Shown: positions 26,091 through 37,600 of the stretch, one piece after another | Layout of the letters: each line of letters opens with the position of its first letter | Position numbering within the stretch: the stretch's first letter is position 1 | The notes under the pieces: model-generated | The model's input: only the letters and a program-made list of their open reading frames with translations | Told to the model about the DNA's origin: nothing | The model's database searches: none | DNA from: Podarcis raffonei | Taxonomy: Eukaryota > Chordata > Lepidosauria > Squamata > Lacertidae | Direction of reading: 5' to 3' | Assembly (NCBI RefSeq): GCF_027172205.1 | Contig: NC_070614.1 | Span: 47,122,001 to 47,186,000, forward strand | Length of the DNA: 64,000 bases | Program-made: the position numbers and the translations under genes

Positions 26091-26709
26091 ATGTCACTGT
26101 GAATTCTAATACTGTACAGTCTCTTGCTTATCTGGGTGGAGGACTGAAAGGGATATGCAAAGATGGGCAGACACTAGATTACTGTACAAAACTATTAATC
26201 ACATTTGCTGTCACAGCTACTCTGGACCTTGACATGTGGCTCTCAGGAGCTTGCCAAAAGGGGTATGTGACTCTTGGTGAAATTGGTTCTCCAGCCCCTG
26301 ATATAAGCGATGGTTTGGCAACCTCTGACTTTCCAAATCTCCCTAGGTTTGTTGTACACTAGTACAACACTACTTACTCTAGCACAAGCAATGGTTGGGG
26401 ATGGTGGAAGTTGTAGTCCAACAGCAATAGGAGGCTCCCCATCTCTGGAACCGGCCACAGAGAACATAAAAACAGAGGGTGGTGGAGTATGGCAACAGGA
26501 AGAGGAGCTGATAGAAAGAGAAGGCAGGAGGGTTTGGGGTAGGATGAGAAGATCTGGTGGTGGAGAAGAGCAAATGAAATTCTGCAGTAGACACGCATGG
26601 ACTCTAGAGGGCACACCACTGCCATTCAGGAGATATCTGGATGAGTTAAATGGCAGGTGGACATAGACAGACAAATAGGCATGGTACATCTGATGCCCTT
26701 TTAAATGTG

Positions 26710-26935
26710 TTATGGGAGGGGGAGATTATTGGCTTGCTTTTGTTCTTATTTTTATGATGTATTTTGTATTTGTAATTTTATGTTGTGACCGCCATGAGAT
26801 CTACAGATATAGGGAGATAAACAAATTTAATAAACAACATAGGTATTTCGCCACTGCAAAAACAGGATGCTGGTGTAGATGGGCCTTTGTCCTGGTCCAG
26901 CAGGCTCTCTCATGTGTTGAGAGTTGAGAAAGTTC
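26710..26935 (+). repeat. LINE/SINE 3' ends
   Basis: TTATGTTGTGACCGCCATGAG then AGATAAACAAATTTAATAAAC is an L2/CR1-like terminal sequence. The following GGATGCTGGTGTAGATGGGC then CAGCAGGCTCTC is the tail of a common squamate SINE. Confidence 0.45.
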
Positions 26936-27034
26936 TGCTAGTAGCCTATGCTATATGTCCCTCCCCTCCACTGCGTCACTTGACTCAGCTCTTTGAATTC
27001 TGACATCCTGCATTATGAACTGAACAAAATGGCA

Positions 27035-27390
27035 TCCCCATACCCTCCAACATTTCTTCGATGAACATAGGGACGTCCTATTCCATAATGATAATTTTAC
27101 TATTTATACTCAACACATCTTACTGGGTTGCCCCAGCCACTCTGGGCAGCTTCCCACATATATAAAAACATAATAAAACAATAAACATTTTTTTAAAAAA
27201 ACCATTCCCTATACAGGATTGCCTTGGAGATTGGATAACTCCATACCGTCCATTTCTCCAATGAAAATAGGGACATCCCAAGGAAAAGTGGGACATTCCA
27301 GGATGAAATCAGAAATTGGGACGGCTTCTCTAAATTAGGGATGTCCCTGGGAAATAGGACACTTGGAAGGTCTGCATTCCAGGTCAGCTG
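27035..27390. repeat. MITE-like repeat with inserted L2 tail
   Basis: Begins CCCTCCAACATTTCTTCGATG and ends near GGACACTTGGAAGGTC, with an internal L2-type tail (CTGGGTTGCCCCAGCCACTC, about 27100-27200). Inverse copies occur at 33785-33830 and 54195-54560. Confidence 0.5.
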
Positions 27391-27608
27391 CCACCTTCCC
27401 TGAATGCTGTCTCAGCAGGTGATGGCTGTGTGGAGGTTTTTGCCTAGCCAATGGGAGCCAGAAAAGGCCTCCTTACTGGCCAGGAGTATTGAATCCCAGC
27501 ACCTGCTCATTAAGACCAATTGCAGGAAGCCATGGAGGTGGGCACTCTTCAGGGGACGGGCCCAACAGAGCCAGCAGGCTTCACTTGGGTGTGCACTCGG
27601 GGGATTTA

Positions 27609-27850
27609 CAGTGGTACCTCGGGTTACATACGCTTCAGGTTACATACGCTTCAGGTTACAGACTCTGCTAACCCAGAAATAGTGCTTCAGGTTAAGAACT
27701 TTGCTTCAGGATGAGAACAGAAATCGTGCTCCAGCAGCGCGGCAGCAGCAGGAGGCCCCATTAGCTAAAGTGGTGCTTCAGGTTAAGAACAGTTTCAGGT
27801 TAAGAACGGACCTCTGAAATGAATTAAGTACTTAACCTGAGGTACTACTG
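27609..27850. mobile_element. Tigger-like MITE, well preserved
   Basis: Ends CAGTGGTACCTCGGGTTAC and CTTAACCTGAGGTACTACTG with TA on both sides (27607-27608, 27851-27852), the target duplication of Tc1/mariner/Tigger elements. Internal repeats of TTCAGGTTA are characteristic. Confidence 0.8.
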
Positions 27851-28021
27851 TACAGAGGACCATTTTTAAGCAGAGTCTTTAGGGCCATATCTCTGGGATG
27901 CTGCAGCAGCAGGATTCCTGCAATAGCAAGGGGTTAGACTAGATGACATCTGAGTTGCTTCCCAATCCTATGATCCTAAGACTTTATAACATATTTGACT
28001 GGATTCTTTTTCTTATAAAAA

Positions 28022-28046
28022 GTTTTTTTTAGCAATTTTTATTATT
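28022..28046 (-). promoter_or_regulatory. Possible polyadenylation signal and fossil poly-A of the calcium-pump retrogene
   Basis: On the minus strand an AATAAA (about 28044-28037) is followed within some ten bases by eight As. This could mark the end of the retrogene's 3' untranslated region, about 650 bases after its stop. Weak, since A-runs are common nearby. Confidence 0.3.
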
Positions 28047-28697
28047 TAATCATCTTCTCCCATAAGCAACTATTAAGAACAACAAGCAAATACACTTAGC
28101 CTACTTGTAGACAGATCTATCCCATCTCAACTCTCATATGAATCGGAGCCCAGCAGCTAAAAAAAATAAAATAATGGTCTGAAATACTGAGGGAAACAGC
28201 ACATTTCCAAGCAGGCAGTTGAGGGCCTCGAGCAACTCAGCCATTTGTTATCAGTTGAAAGCATGAACAGGCACCAAACTAAAAGGTTATGCAATATTCA
28301 TCTATCTATCTATATATATATACAGAGAGAGGGGACAGAGAGAGGCACTTCAGTATTGTTTTGAAGACACCCCGTGCAAAAAAAAAAAAAAAAAATACAT
28401 TTAAAGTCTCAAGATCCAGCAAAGGTCTGCTAACATAATATTCGGACCCATCTAGGACGTAAGGTTGAGCTGAGTTGCTATTTTGGTTCCTTACGTCCAC
28501 CTGCACCACCAGTATCTTCTAGTAAATTCATTTCTATTTTGTAAGAGAGCTTTTTAAAAAAAATATGGCATGCTCACCATGCTGGAGAAATTCCCATCTG
28601 TTTCTTACTAGAGCTACTGTGCACATAACTCTCTTTAAAAAAAAAATCAACTGCAGCAACAAGTGAAGGAGGTTTCAGAATCATTACTTGTGTTCTG

Positions 28698-31600
28698 TTA
28701 GATGGTTTTATTACTAGCTGAGCGGTGTACCTCATAAGGGGGAGTACGGAACGTATTTACTACTTTGTACTGAGTTTGTACTCTGTTCACACCCCTACAC
28801 CATGAAGCCTGGCTGATTCGACGCATTTCCAGCTCACCATAGTCAATCTCTTCATACATTTCTTCTTCTTGAATAATGTCCTCTTTCGGTGGTCTGTCAC
28901 CAAACGTTGGCAGGAACCACAGATAACGATTTGGGAAAAATACGATCACTTGTCCCCATATCAATGTCCCTAGGCCAAAAAAGATGGACCACAACCACTG
29001 CTCCAGTGAAAGCTTTGTGCAGCTAAAGGGCTTCCCTCCAAGCTCAACAATGATGACCTGTACGACCAACGTTCCCACGCTGATAAAGCAAAAAATGGTA
29101 TTACTGAATATCCCTGAGAAAACATTCCTTTCCCCATGAATCTTCCGGGCGTTGACTTCATTAAAAATCTGCATCATTACAAATGTGTTAAATACAATGG
29201 TGTAATGCTGGGTGGGAGGGTAATTCATGGGCACATTCCTCGCGTTTTCTATATCGAAGAATTTTTCACCTGCAAAAACAAGGGAAAATACAACGGCCAT
29301 CTGGTAAATGGCGTGGAACAAAATGTTTTTCAGCATCGTGCGGGAGATAAGAGGCTTATTTCTCCCATAGGGCTTGCGTAACAGCAGAGCTTCAGTTGGC
29401 TTTTCTGTTGCTAAAGCAAGAGAAGCAAAGGTATCCATTATGAGGTTGACCCACAACATCTGAACAGCTTTCAGAGGGGAATTCTGGGTGACACATGCAC
29501 CAGTAAAAGCGACTACAACGGCTACCACGTTAACAGTGAGCTGAAACTGAAGGAATTTGGAGATGCTGTCATACACATTCCGACCCCACATGACAGCTTT
29601 GACAATGCTTGAGAAGTTGTCGTCGGTGATAATGATATCAGAAGCTTCTTTGGCAACATCAGTTCCAGCGATGCCCATTGCAAAGCCAACATCGGCTTTC
29701 TTCAATGCAGGCCCGTCATTGGTACCATCTCCAGTCACTGCTACCACCTGCCTTTGTTCGGTGATGTTGCTGTTAATGATCCCTGTGACCAAGTTGTACT
29801 TGTCCGCAGGTGAGGACCTTGCAAGGACACAAAGAGTAGGCCAAACTCTGTCCATTAGCTCTTGTTTAATCTCTCCATCTGGGCCACGTATCAGCCGATT
29901 AAAATCATGACCCTCCATGCACACAGAGGCTTCCCCTTGTTTCAGAATACCACATTTTGTAGCAATTGCCCGAGCTGTGTTGATGTTATCCCCAGTAATC
30001 ATACGTACGACAATGCCAGCTTTCTGGCATTTTCTTATTGCATCAGGAACTTCAGGTCTCACCGGATCTTCGATGCCTACAATTGCAATACAGGTCAAGT
30101 CCTTGAAAATCTCATCCTCGTTGTCCCAGTTGGGTTCTGAGTAGGCAGCTGGGAATTCCTTGAATGTCAGGCCTATGGTGCGGAGTCCCTCAGAGGCCAT
30201 TGGTTCAATCACATTATTGATCACGTTTTCTCTGTCTTTTTTGGAAAAAGGTCCTGAATGCCCACTGGCATCCAATATGCGGGTGCATTTCTTAAGCAGT
30301 ATTTCAGAAGCTCCTTTGCTGTACAGCCGAAAGCTGCCATTGGGTTTCTTCACCACTGTGCTCATCGATTTCCGGTCGGAGTTGAAGGTGTACACTTTGT
30401 GCAGCGTCTCTTCCGTTATCCTAGCCCTTACAGCTTCAAAATTCTGGTTCAGTTCCAATAGCAAACCAAGTAAAGCGCATTCCGTTTTATTGCCAATTTG
30501 GCGAGGGAGTCCTCCTTCCTTTTCAGGAGGCAGGATTGTAGATGTATAAGCACAATTTACAGCAATGCCTTCAAGCAAGTAACTCAGTATGGTGGGCCGA
30601 ATCATTTCAGGGGTGGGGACAACTTTATAATGTGCGCTACCAATAAAAATCTGGACTACTGTCATTCTGTTCATGGTCAAAGTCCCTGTTTTATCAGAGC
30701 ATATTGCAGTTGCATTTCCCATGGTTTCACAGGCATCCAGGTGCCTCACGAGGTTATTATCCTTCATCATTTGCTTCACAGAATAGGCAAGGGAGATGGT
30801 GACAGCCAGTGGCAGACCCTCTGGAACAGCTACGACCAAAATGGTCACTCCAATAATAAAGAACTTCACCATGTGCTGTATATAAATTGGTGTGCATTCA
30901 ACAGTCCAAGCACGCTTCTCAATTGCAAAGGTTTGAACAAGGAAAAAAACAATAAGGACGAGGACTGTGATCACTGACATTGCCAGGCCTGCTTTGCCAA
31001 TCTGAAGGGCTAACCGTGTGAGTTTTGCTTGCAGAACTGATTTTTCTTTCGGGTGTGATGTATGCTTCTGGGCACTTTCCTCGTCCTCAACCTGGTTTCC
31101 AGACACTTTGCGGGGCTTTGGGGCAGATTCCTTGCTGTGTCCAGGAGTCATGTCTCCTGAATTTTTCTGCTTCTTCTCTGGCTGGTCATCTCCGACTCCA
31201 AGTAAAGTGAGGATGATCCCTGTTTGTGAGTTTATGCCCACAGCTGTAATAACCATTCTCCCAGAGCCTTCCATCACATGGGTACCTGAAAGTAACATTG
31301 GGTCCTCTGTCAATGACTTCTTGACGTGATCTGATTCCCCTGTGAGGGAGCTCTCGTCAACTTTCAGATCATGCCCCTGGATAAGCAAACCATCAGCTGG
31401 CAAAAGGTCACCATATTTGATCTGTGCAATGTCCCCAACCACTAATTCAGCTACTAGCACCTGCTTGCACTCCCCGTGCCTGATAACAGTAAACTTCTGC
31501 TCACTTTCAATGCGACTCTGCAACCCCCTAAATTGTTTTTCCTTACTCCAGTCATTGAAGGCAGTTACCAACACCACACACATGACAGATAAAAGTATTG

Positions 31601-32027
31601 CAAACCCTTCAATCCAGTCAGCCTCCTCGTCTTCCTCTTCCCCTCCAGGCCCTTCCGCATGGCATGCTGCAAGATTCCCTCCAGGTGGCTGGTAAAAGGA
31701 GAGTCCCAGGGAGATGATGGCTGCAACTTCTAAGATACATAGTGTCATATCCTGGAGTGCTTCCCACATTAATTCCAGGAAAGTTAGGGGCTTCTTAGGT
31801 GGTATAAAGTTACTTCCGAATACAGCTTTCCGTAGCTCTACTTCTGATTGGGTACCAACGATTCCAAGTGTGGGTGAAGTCTTCAGTCTTTTGCAGATTT
31901 CAGAGATATCGCCATAAAGTTCCTTTATTTTCTCCACTGCCTCGGACTTGCGGTATTCCATCAGGTGTCGCAGCTCTGAGAGAGTGACCCCAAAGTTTTT
32001 ATCAGCAGTGTCTCTAGTGACCATCAT
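28698..32027 (-). CDS. ATP2B: Intronless plasma-membrane calcium-transporting ATPase (ATP2B family retrogene)
   Basis: One uninterrupted frame of about 1108-1109 aa encodes a PMCA-type P2B pump, which exports Ca2+ from the cytosol using ATP. From the N-terminus: [36 protein letters not shown]; acidic loop; [42 protein letters not shown]; phosphorylation site [14 protein letters not shown] (Asp near residue 445); SKGASE nucleotide site; [11 protein letters not shown] hinge; ten predicted membrane segments; and a calmodulin-binding-like [23 protein letters not shown]2B genes normally have about twenty introns, so this is a retrocopy. It seems closest to ATP2B1, but is well diverged. The frame is open upstream to 32117; the paired ATGs at 32027 and 32024 fit the family start better, and the second has A at -3 and G at +4. 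The C-terminal tail is about 100 residues shorter than usual. Confidence 0.85.
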   Translation of the reverse strand: MMVTRDTADKNFGVTLSELRHLMEYRKSEAVEKIKELYGDISEICKRLKTSPTLGIVGTQSEVELRKAVFGSNFIPPKKPLTFLELMWEALQDMTLCILEVAAIISLGLSFYQPPGGNLAACHAEGPGGEEEDEEADWIEGFAILLSVMCVVLVTAFNDWSKEKQFRGLQSRIESEQKFTVIRHGECKQVLVAELVVGDIAQIKYGDLLPADGLLIQGHDLKVDESSLTGESDHVKKSLTEDPMLLSGTHVMEGSGRMVITAVGINSQTGIILTLLGVGDDQPEKKQKNSGDMTPGHSKESAPKPRKVSGNQVEDEESAQKHTSHPKEKSVLQAKLTRLALQIGKAGLAMSVITVLVLIVFFLVQTFAIEKRAWTVECTPIYIQHMVKFFIIGVTILVVAVPEGLPLAVTISLAYSVKQMMKDNNLVRHLDACETMGNATAICSDKTGTLTMNRMTVVQIFIGSAHYKVVPTPEMIRPTILSYLLEGIAVNCAYTSTILPPEKEGGLPRQIGNKTECALLGLLLELNQNFEAVRARITEETLHKVYTFNSDRKSMSTVVKKPNGSFRLYSKGASEILLKKCTRILDASGHSGPFSKKDRENVINNVIEPMASEGLRTIGLTFKEFPAAYSEPNWDNEDEIFKDLTCIAIVGIEDPVRPEVPDAIRKCQKAGIVVRMITGDNINTARAIATKCGILKQGEASVCMEGHDFNRLIRGPDGEIKQELMDRVWPTLCVLARSSPADKYNLVTGIINSNITEQRQVVAVTGDGTNDGPALKKADVGFAMGIAGTDVAKEASDIIITDDNFSSIVKAVMWGRNVYDSISKFLQFQLTVNVVAVVVAFTGACVTQNSPLKAVQMLWVNLIMDTFASLALATEKPTEALLLRKPYGRNKPLISRTMLKNILFHAIYQMAVVFSLVFAGEKFFDIENARNVPMNYPPTQHYTIVFNTFVMMQIFNEVNARKIHGERNVFSGIFSNTIFCFISVGTLVVQVIIVELGGKPFSCTKLSLEQWLWSIFFGLGTLIWGQVIVFFPNRYLWFLPTFGDRPPKEDIIQEEEMYEEIDYGELEMRRISQASWCRGVNRVQTQYKVVNTFRTPPYEVHRSASNKTI

Positions 32028-33060
32028 CCTGTCTTCTTCCACAGAAAGAAATGAGAGAATCAAGATGGCTGCTATTCTGTATCCACAATCAAGGAAGGGG
32101 TTTTTCCCCACCCCCACTTGGTCTGTACAGAGGACAGCAGGGGGTACTGTCAGCTCAATAGCGGAGGGCCTTTTAAATTCAGAGATCCATCATCATTTAC
32201 GTGTCTACACAAGTTCTTTTAGATTACCTTCTGTATTTTTTTTAAAACCAGGCAAGAACGATAGGCTCAGGTCTTCATTTATTCTCAATTTCCACACCTA
32301 GATACACATGTTCTGTGTGTTTGCTTCAGTTCTTTTCTTGCTCCATGTTCCCAGCTCAGCCCTGTCCCGACAGCCTGGGATCACTAGCTCTACGTTTCAG
32401 GAAAAGGGTGTAAAACACAGCTCTGTATTTCAGGCTCTTTCATTTCCCCATGTTGGTTTATGTCTCCTCAAAGCGGCAGTTACAGGAGGATGAGAAATGG
32501 AATCGGAATCCTGCCAGCAGCCAATGAATCATGGCTTGTGTCACATTTCCTCAGCTCTGAGCGTACATGTCACTCATAGGTGTGGTGAGTAGAGTTCAGA
32601 ATTCTAAATTCTGATTCTGTTTTCTTATCTCTTTCACTTTGTTGATGAATTCTGCTGCTGTTTTGTCATCGCTTTAAGTTTCTCTGGTGAATTATGAGGC
32701 TGTTTCCAGGTGGCCTTAACTTTGCTTGGTGAATTCTTATTCTCCCCCCGCCCCCAGTCTAAACTTTTTTTGGGGGGCAGGGGGGTTAATTCTCTCATGC
32801 TGTTCTCTGATCACCTTCACTATGAAAGATGGATTCTGAAGCTGTGGACCCCAACAGACAGGGCTTTTTTAAGGGGGGGGAGGGTATATCTACTGTAATA
32901 GTGGTAGATTTATACTGGATCCACTCACAAGACACTTCTACGTTATTCGTTCTTCTGAGATGCTTCCCCAGTGTTACTGCATTATTACCATTAGCACCCT
33001 TGCACCTTAAGTGGGATGAAAAATAAAACAGAGCATTTGTGGGAGGAAAAGATTATGAAT
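32028..33060. other. 5' flank of the calcium-pump retrogene, nothing firm
   Basis: A pyrimidine tract followed by AG just upstream of the start (minus strand, about 32055-32035) could be a splice acceptor for a 5' untranslated exon. Otherwise no recognisable gene or repeat; G-runs occur near 32760-32790 and 32870. Confidence 0.35.
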
Positions 33061-33506
33061 AACCAATAATGCTGTGCACTGGATACAGTTGAATCCCAAG
33101 TCAAATTGGACATATCCAGAGGGATTTGACCTCCTCCGAGTCACATTTAGGCAGCTACAGGTCACCATGGATCAGGTTGGGTGGCCAAGAACAATTTGGA
33201 GCTGTCATGAACTGAGGTTATGGCTTCAGCCTAGCGACCAGCCAGGAATGGTGAGCATGCCAGCATCCCGTTCCTCTTCAGCCACAAAAGGGAACTATCA
33301 TCAGCCTCTGTGGTTGGCAGGAGCAATAAATCTAGGAGTGACAGATATACAAGGGAATTTGCCTGGTGGTGGCGAGGGCTGGGCAAGCACACTCTTTCCC
33401 CTCCTGGTATGCATGCACACACACCTGCTGGTGAACACCCCTGGTTGGAGGATATGAAGTTATGCGACCCCTCGAGCCAGGGAGAAAAATAACTATACAA
33501 CCTTTA
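33061..33506. other. Unassigned stretch
   Basis: No coding, RNA or known repeat signal recognised. Confidence 0.3.
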
Positions 33507-33736
33507 GAAGACATCTGAAGGGAGCCCAGTATAGGGATATTGTTTAATGTTTATGGTTTTATTATGATTTTATACCAGAGGCAGTGGAAGACAGGAGTGC
33601 CTGGTGTGCTCTGGTCCATGGGGTCACGAAGAGTCGGACACGACTAAATGATGAAACAACAACAACAAATGATTTTATATATATTGGAAGCCGCTGAGAG
33701 TGGCTAGGGCAACCCAGTCAGATTGGTGGTGCATAA

Positions 33737-33786
<50 letters not shown>

Positions 33787-33787
33787 G
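33507..33787 (+). mobile_element. L2-type LINE 3' end interrupted by a BovB tail
   Basis: TTTAGAAGACATCTGAAGGG then TTTATGGTTTTATTATG, resuming at TATATTGGAAGCCGCTGAG and GGCAACCCAGTCAGATTGG with an (AAT)n tail (33739-33787). It is the same sequence as the 3' end of the L2 at 13577, opposite strand. Confidence 0.75.
33575..33668 (+). mobile_element. Short BovB LINE 3' end
   Basis: 94 bases (GGCAGTGGAAGACAGGAGTG ... GTCACGAAGAGTCGGACACG and an AAC-repeat end) flanked by an exact 11-bp duplication ATGATTTTATA (33564-33574 and 33669-33679). Confidence 0.85.
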
Positions 33788-34052
33788 ATGCCCCTATTTT
33801 CATTGGAGAAATGTTGGATGGTATGCTGCCCTACTCTATTCCCCATTGATGGGAAATACTTTGCCATTCCCGAAATCATGCCTGCTTACTGTATAAGAAC
33901 AGAGAGGGAGAGTTTGTGGAAGGCTTGTGTGACTCTTTTATCTGAAGGTGTATGTAAATGTCGGCTCAGCTTCCTGTTTAAATCAGCCAGACTCCCTCCC
34001 AGCCACATGTACAGCAAAAGGCAGAATGTGTCTCAAAGCTCAAGTTGGGAAA

Positions 34053-34495
34053 ATGCTGCTTTTATTTCCAATTGTTTTCCTTTCAACCATCTTTGGGGGT
34101 AATTTTTCTCCACTTCATCAGTTCTAGGGTGTTCAGTTCTAGGGTAAACATGAAGGGGGTCTTAATAGTATATCTCTTTCTTCCTAGGTGTCCAATCAGA
34201 GGTTCGGCTGGAGGAGTCTGGAGGAGATGCCAAAAAGCCTAGCGAGTCTCTCCGTCTCTCCTGTCAAGCCTCTGGGTACACCTTTAGCAGCTACTGGATG
34301 AGCTGGGTAAGACAGGCTCCCGGGAAGGGTCTGGAATATGTGGCAGAAATAAATCCAGAGTCCACTACCTTTCGCTACGGGGATAAAGTGAAGGGACGAT
34401 TCACCATCTCCAGGGACAATTCAAACAGTTTGTTGTATCTGCAAATGAACAACCTGAAGCCCGAGGACACGGCTCTGTATTACTGTACAAGAGCA
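34053..34495 (+). CDS. IGHV: IGHV segment V1 (clan III-like), apparently functional
   Basis: Immunoglobulin heavy-chain variable segment. Leader exon 34053-34098 ([15 protein letters not shown]), intron of 89 bp, V exon 34188-34495; mature V starts at 34199 ([20 protein letters not shown]). It keeps the first Cys, [14 protein letters not shown], the [20 protein letters not shown] framework 3, and YYCTRA before the RSS. The framework resembles mammalian clan III (IGHV3). An octamer variant ATGTAAAT lies upstream at 33952-33959. Compared with V3 a stretch of about 34 bases is missing between octamer and leader. No stop or frameshift. Confidence 0.93.
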
Positions 34496-34534
34496 CACAG
34501 TGAGAGGAAGTGAATCTGAAGCCTGGCAAAAACC
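34496..34534 (+). other. V1 recombination signal sequence (23-RSS)
   Basis: Heptamer CACAGTG (34496-34502), 23-bp spacer, nonamer GCAAAAACC (34526-34534; one mismatch to ACAAAAACC). Confidence 0.95.
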
Positions 34535-35620
34535 CTCCTTCACTCATGGCTGCTAAATTTATTAAGCTGCAAGAGACTAAAGAGATTGATTCCGGTCGCT
34601 GGGACAATAGTTTGATCTTGTGTTACCATTCAGAGATAGACAGAAATCCATCTCTACAGCGGTAAATGTGTGGGCTCTCTCTAGACATGTTATAATACAT
34701 ACATAGCTAGGTCAGGGGCAAAGCCTGCCATTATAATGCTGCTCTTAATTCAGATTGTGATTGTTTCAGATATGAACGGGATCCAGAAAAACGATTCTCA
34801 CCTTTCCTCTCTCTTTGTCTCTCTATTCATGAGCTACCAAACTACACTTGCTTTTCACACAGAGAGAGTAATTGCTAGTTCCCTGCAGGATAGATTTATT
34901 CCCCATTCAGAAAATCTCATATTAAATGTAATTGAAAAGACTTTACACCCTGAAAAAGAGACAATGAATGTACTTTTGTAAACCAAGAAAATCTTTAGTA
35001 TTTTTTAAAAAATAATATAAATAGAAAAGATTCAAAGACACGAAAGGCATTTTATAGTACTTCTCCCCTCATTCCCCAACCCCTCATCCAAAATATACAA
35101 AATGAAAAGTGAACCTGGTCAGTCTCCATCATGTATCAACAGGAATTAAAAGGAGAGGTTGTGGCTGATGGACCAAAAATAAATCAAAATATCTGTCCTC
35201 CATAGCCACCTGGAGATGAGAATGGAACTGAAATGGAACTCTGCTAAACTGTTGTGTTTGGTGGTTTGTGGACCCCTCTTCTGGAGTAAGTTGAGGTGGG
35301 CGGCTTAGCACACAACTCATTTCCCTAGGTGCACCCAGATGTGGTTTGTGTGTACCTGTGTCTGTGTACCACAGGCATGTGTGACACCCACTCACCACTC
35401 CACTGAGATGGATAAGAATCAAGTTGAGGGGCACACTATACAGGAATACTATTTCCTGTGTTTGGTTGAGGGCTCCATCCTGGCTTGGACTATTGGGAAT
35501 GTGGTCCCCAATAGAGTTGGCCATGCCACTTGGGTCTGATGAGAGGTCTGATCCAGCAACATCTGTCCTCAGCAAACGAGTCTCCCAAAACCATTCATTT
35601 CTTCTCTAACAGGAGAAAGC
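34535..35620. other. V1-V2 spacer, V-flank sequence
   Basis: 3' flanking DNA of V1. It shares blocks (GCAAAGCCTGCCATTAT, GATCCAGAA, ACTCTGCTAAACTG, TCTGGAGTAAGTTGAGG) with the V3 flank at 41480-42770, so it is part of a duplicated block. No gene seen. Confidence 0.5.
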
Positions 35621-35629
35621 AGTAACATC

Positions 35630-36120
35630 CAGGCACCAGCAAATTAATAATGAGTTCTTTATATAACTTTAGAGGGGAAGAATGTGAAATCTACAAAAAT
35701 GATCAGCAACTTAAAGTTCAGTACTCAAGAAAGACAGCTACCCCTCCATTCAGCAGGACATGCCACGGGTCTCTCCAGCCATGATATAATGAGCACCTAG
35801 GATAGGTGCAAAGCCTGCCATCATGCTGCTGCTGTTCTTCCTTTATTATGGTCATCTGAATGGGATCCAGAAGGAAATTCTCCCCTTTCACTATCTCTCT
35901 ACTCACAAACTACTAAATCTTTGTTTTACACATGCCCACACATCCTATGCATAACGCTGTCAGTTCCCCACCCGACAACTGAATCCCCTGTTCAGAAAAC
36001 AGAAACATTCAAAGCCATGAAAGGAAGTTTATAGTACTTCTCTCCCCATACTCCAATTCCTCATTCAAAAGAACAACAACTCAAAATTAAAATATCCGCA
36101 TTTGTTTTCAGTACAGCTGC
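35630..36120 (+). repeat. Second copy of an IGHV 3'-flank, without a V segment
   Basis: CAAAGCCTGCCATCATGCTG, GAATGGGATCCAGAAGG, GTCAGTTCCCCACCC, CAGAAAACATTCAAAG-like and AAAGGAAGTTTATAGTACTTCTC repeat blocks found after V1 (34680-35070). It suggests that a V segment once lay just before it. A counterpart lies at 43020-43200. Confidence 0.45.
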
Positions 36121-36473
36121 ATGCTTGGTGGTCCTCTACAATGCCCAACTTCACTAGAAGGAAAATCCATCCATCTCTTCTAACCCATAATTTCACACAT
36201 TAAACATATACTCATAAAACTGGACCCCTGAACTCTTCAATTCTTCCTACTGCTTGTCACAAGGGGGCAGGCATGGTGTGGAGAATACAGGATGCCTTCG
36301 GCTGTAACTGAAATAAAACCACAATCCTAGTACTGTTGCTGTTTTCAGCTGTGAGTCTAATTATATTTTAGACATTTCCTTGATAACTGTTTATGTACAC
36401 ATCCCAGGAGAGATTGACTCCCTGAGAGACTTACCCACACTCATCTCTGTTTTTTCAGTCCTTGGATAATGAT

Positions 36474-37215
36474 TCATGGTGGGGAAATGTATCTGAGTTG
36501 TTAGGAGAACAATATTCCCACTCCCAGATATACAATTCCCAGAGCTCCTTGGGAAGAGAAAGTGAATGGGAATTGTAGCTCTGGGAGGTGAATAGGAGTC
36601 TCCTAACAACACCTAGCACTTCACAAACCACAGCTCCCATAATGCTTTGAGGGAACCTATGCATTTTAAAAAGTAGAGACATCACCTTGCCAACAAAGGT
36701 CCATATAGTTAAAGCCATGGTTTTCCCAGTAGTGATGTATGGAAGTGAGAGCTGGACCATAAAGAAGGCTGACCACCGAATAATTGATGCTTTTGAATTA
36801 TGGTGCTGGAGGAGACTCTTGAGAGTCCCATGGATTGCAAGAAGATCAAACGCATCCATTCTTAAGGAAATTAGCCCTGAGCGCTCCCTGGAAGGACAGA
36901 TTGTGAAGCTGAGGCTCCAATACTTTGGCCAACTCATGAGAAGAGAAGACTCCCTGGAAAAGACCCTGATGTTGGGAAAGATGGAGGGCACAAGGAGAAG
37001 GGGACGACAGAGGACAAGATGGCTGGACAGTGTTCTCAAAGCTACAAACATGAGTCTGACCAAACTGCGGGAGGCAGTGGAAAACAGGAGTGCCTGGCGT
37101 GCTCTGGTCCATGGGGTCACGAAGAGTCGGACACGACTAAACGACTAAACAACAACAATGCATTTTTAAAATGGTGATATAGTGCTTTAACTGCATGGTG
37201 TGAATGTGGCCTCAT
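36474..37215. repeat. MITE-like repeat with BovB inserted
   Basis: GATTCATGGTGGGGAAATGT ... ACAGCTCCCATAATGCTTTG, continuing after the BovB insertion as TGGTGATATAGTGCTTTAAC and GCATGGTGTGAATGTGGCC. The same element without BovB lies at 44150-44410. Confidence 0.6.
36674..37157 (+). mobile_element. BovB (RTE) LINE, 5'-truncated 3' end
   Basis: Encodes [58 protein letters not shown] and [18 protein letters not shown], ending in AACAAC units. Flanked by near-identical duplications of ATGCATTTTAAAA (one T differs). Confidence 0.92.
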
Positions 37216-37500
37216 GGTATGGGGCAATGGGCTGGAAACCAAGGCCAGGCACCATCAGCAGGTCTGAGGTATAAAATAAAAAAGGAAATAAAAATCTGTC
37301 ACTGGTACCAAAAACCTTTCAAAGCAACCTGCACATCCAAAATACTGGATTTTACATTCCACCCATACACCATCCATTACAAATTATCTCTATGCACGTG
37401 TTTGCATTGAAGCAGTGGCAAAGCCATCAATAAACCTTGATGCCAAACCTGTTTCCAGATACCCTCTTTATGTGTCATGAACCACTGGGGGGGAGGCCTC

Positions 37501-37548
37501 ATGCAAATATCTCCAGGAGGTTTCAAAAGAATCTCCTTCAATATAAAA
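37501..37548 (+). promoter_or_regulatory. V2 promoter: octamer and TATA box
   Basis: Exact immunoglobulin octamer ATGCAAAT (37501-37508), bound by Oct factors in B cells, and TATAAAA (37542-37548), 53 bases before the leader ATG. Confidence 0.85.
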
Positions 37549-37600
37549 GTTTCACATGCTTCCACTCCCCAAATCACTAAGACATTACTTCATTAACATT

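Noticed and set aside
26243-26690. Open frames of 118-148 aa on both strands
   Set aside because: No recognisable domain; overlapping frames on both strands over repeat-like DNA suggest chance.
32028-32117. Longer N-terminus of the calcium pump frame
   Set aside because: The frame is open to 32117 but these residues do not resemble PMCA N-termini, and a likely splice acceptor lies inside. The paired ATGs at 32027/32024 fit better.
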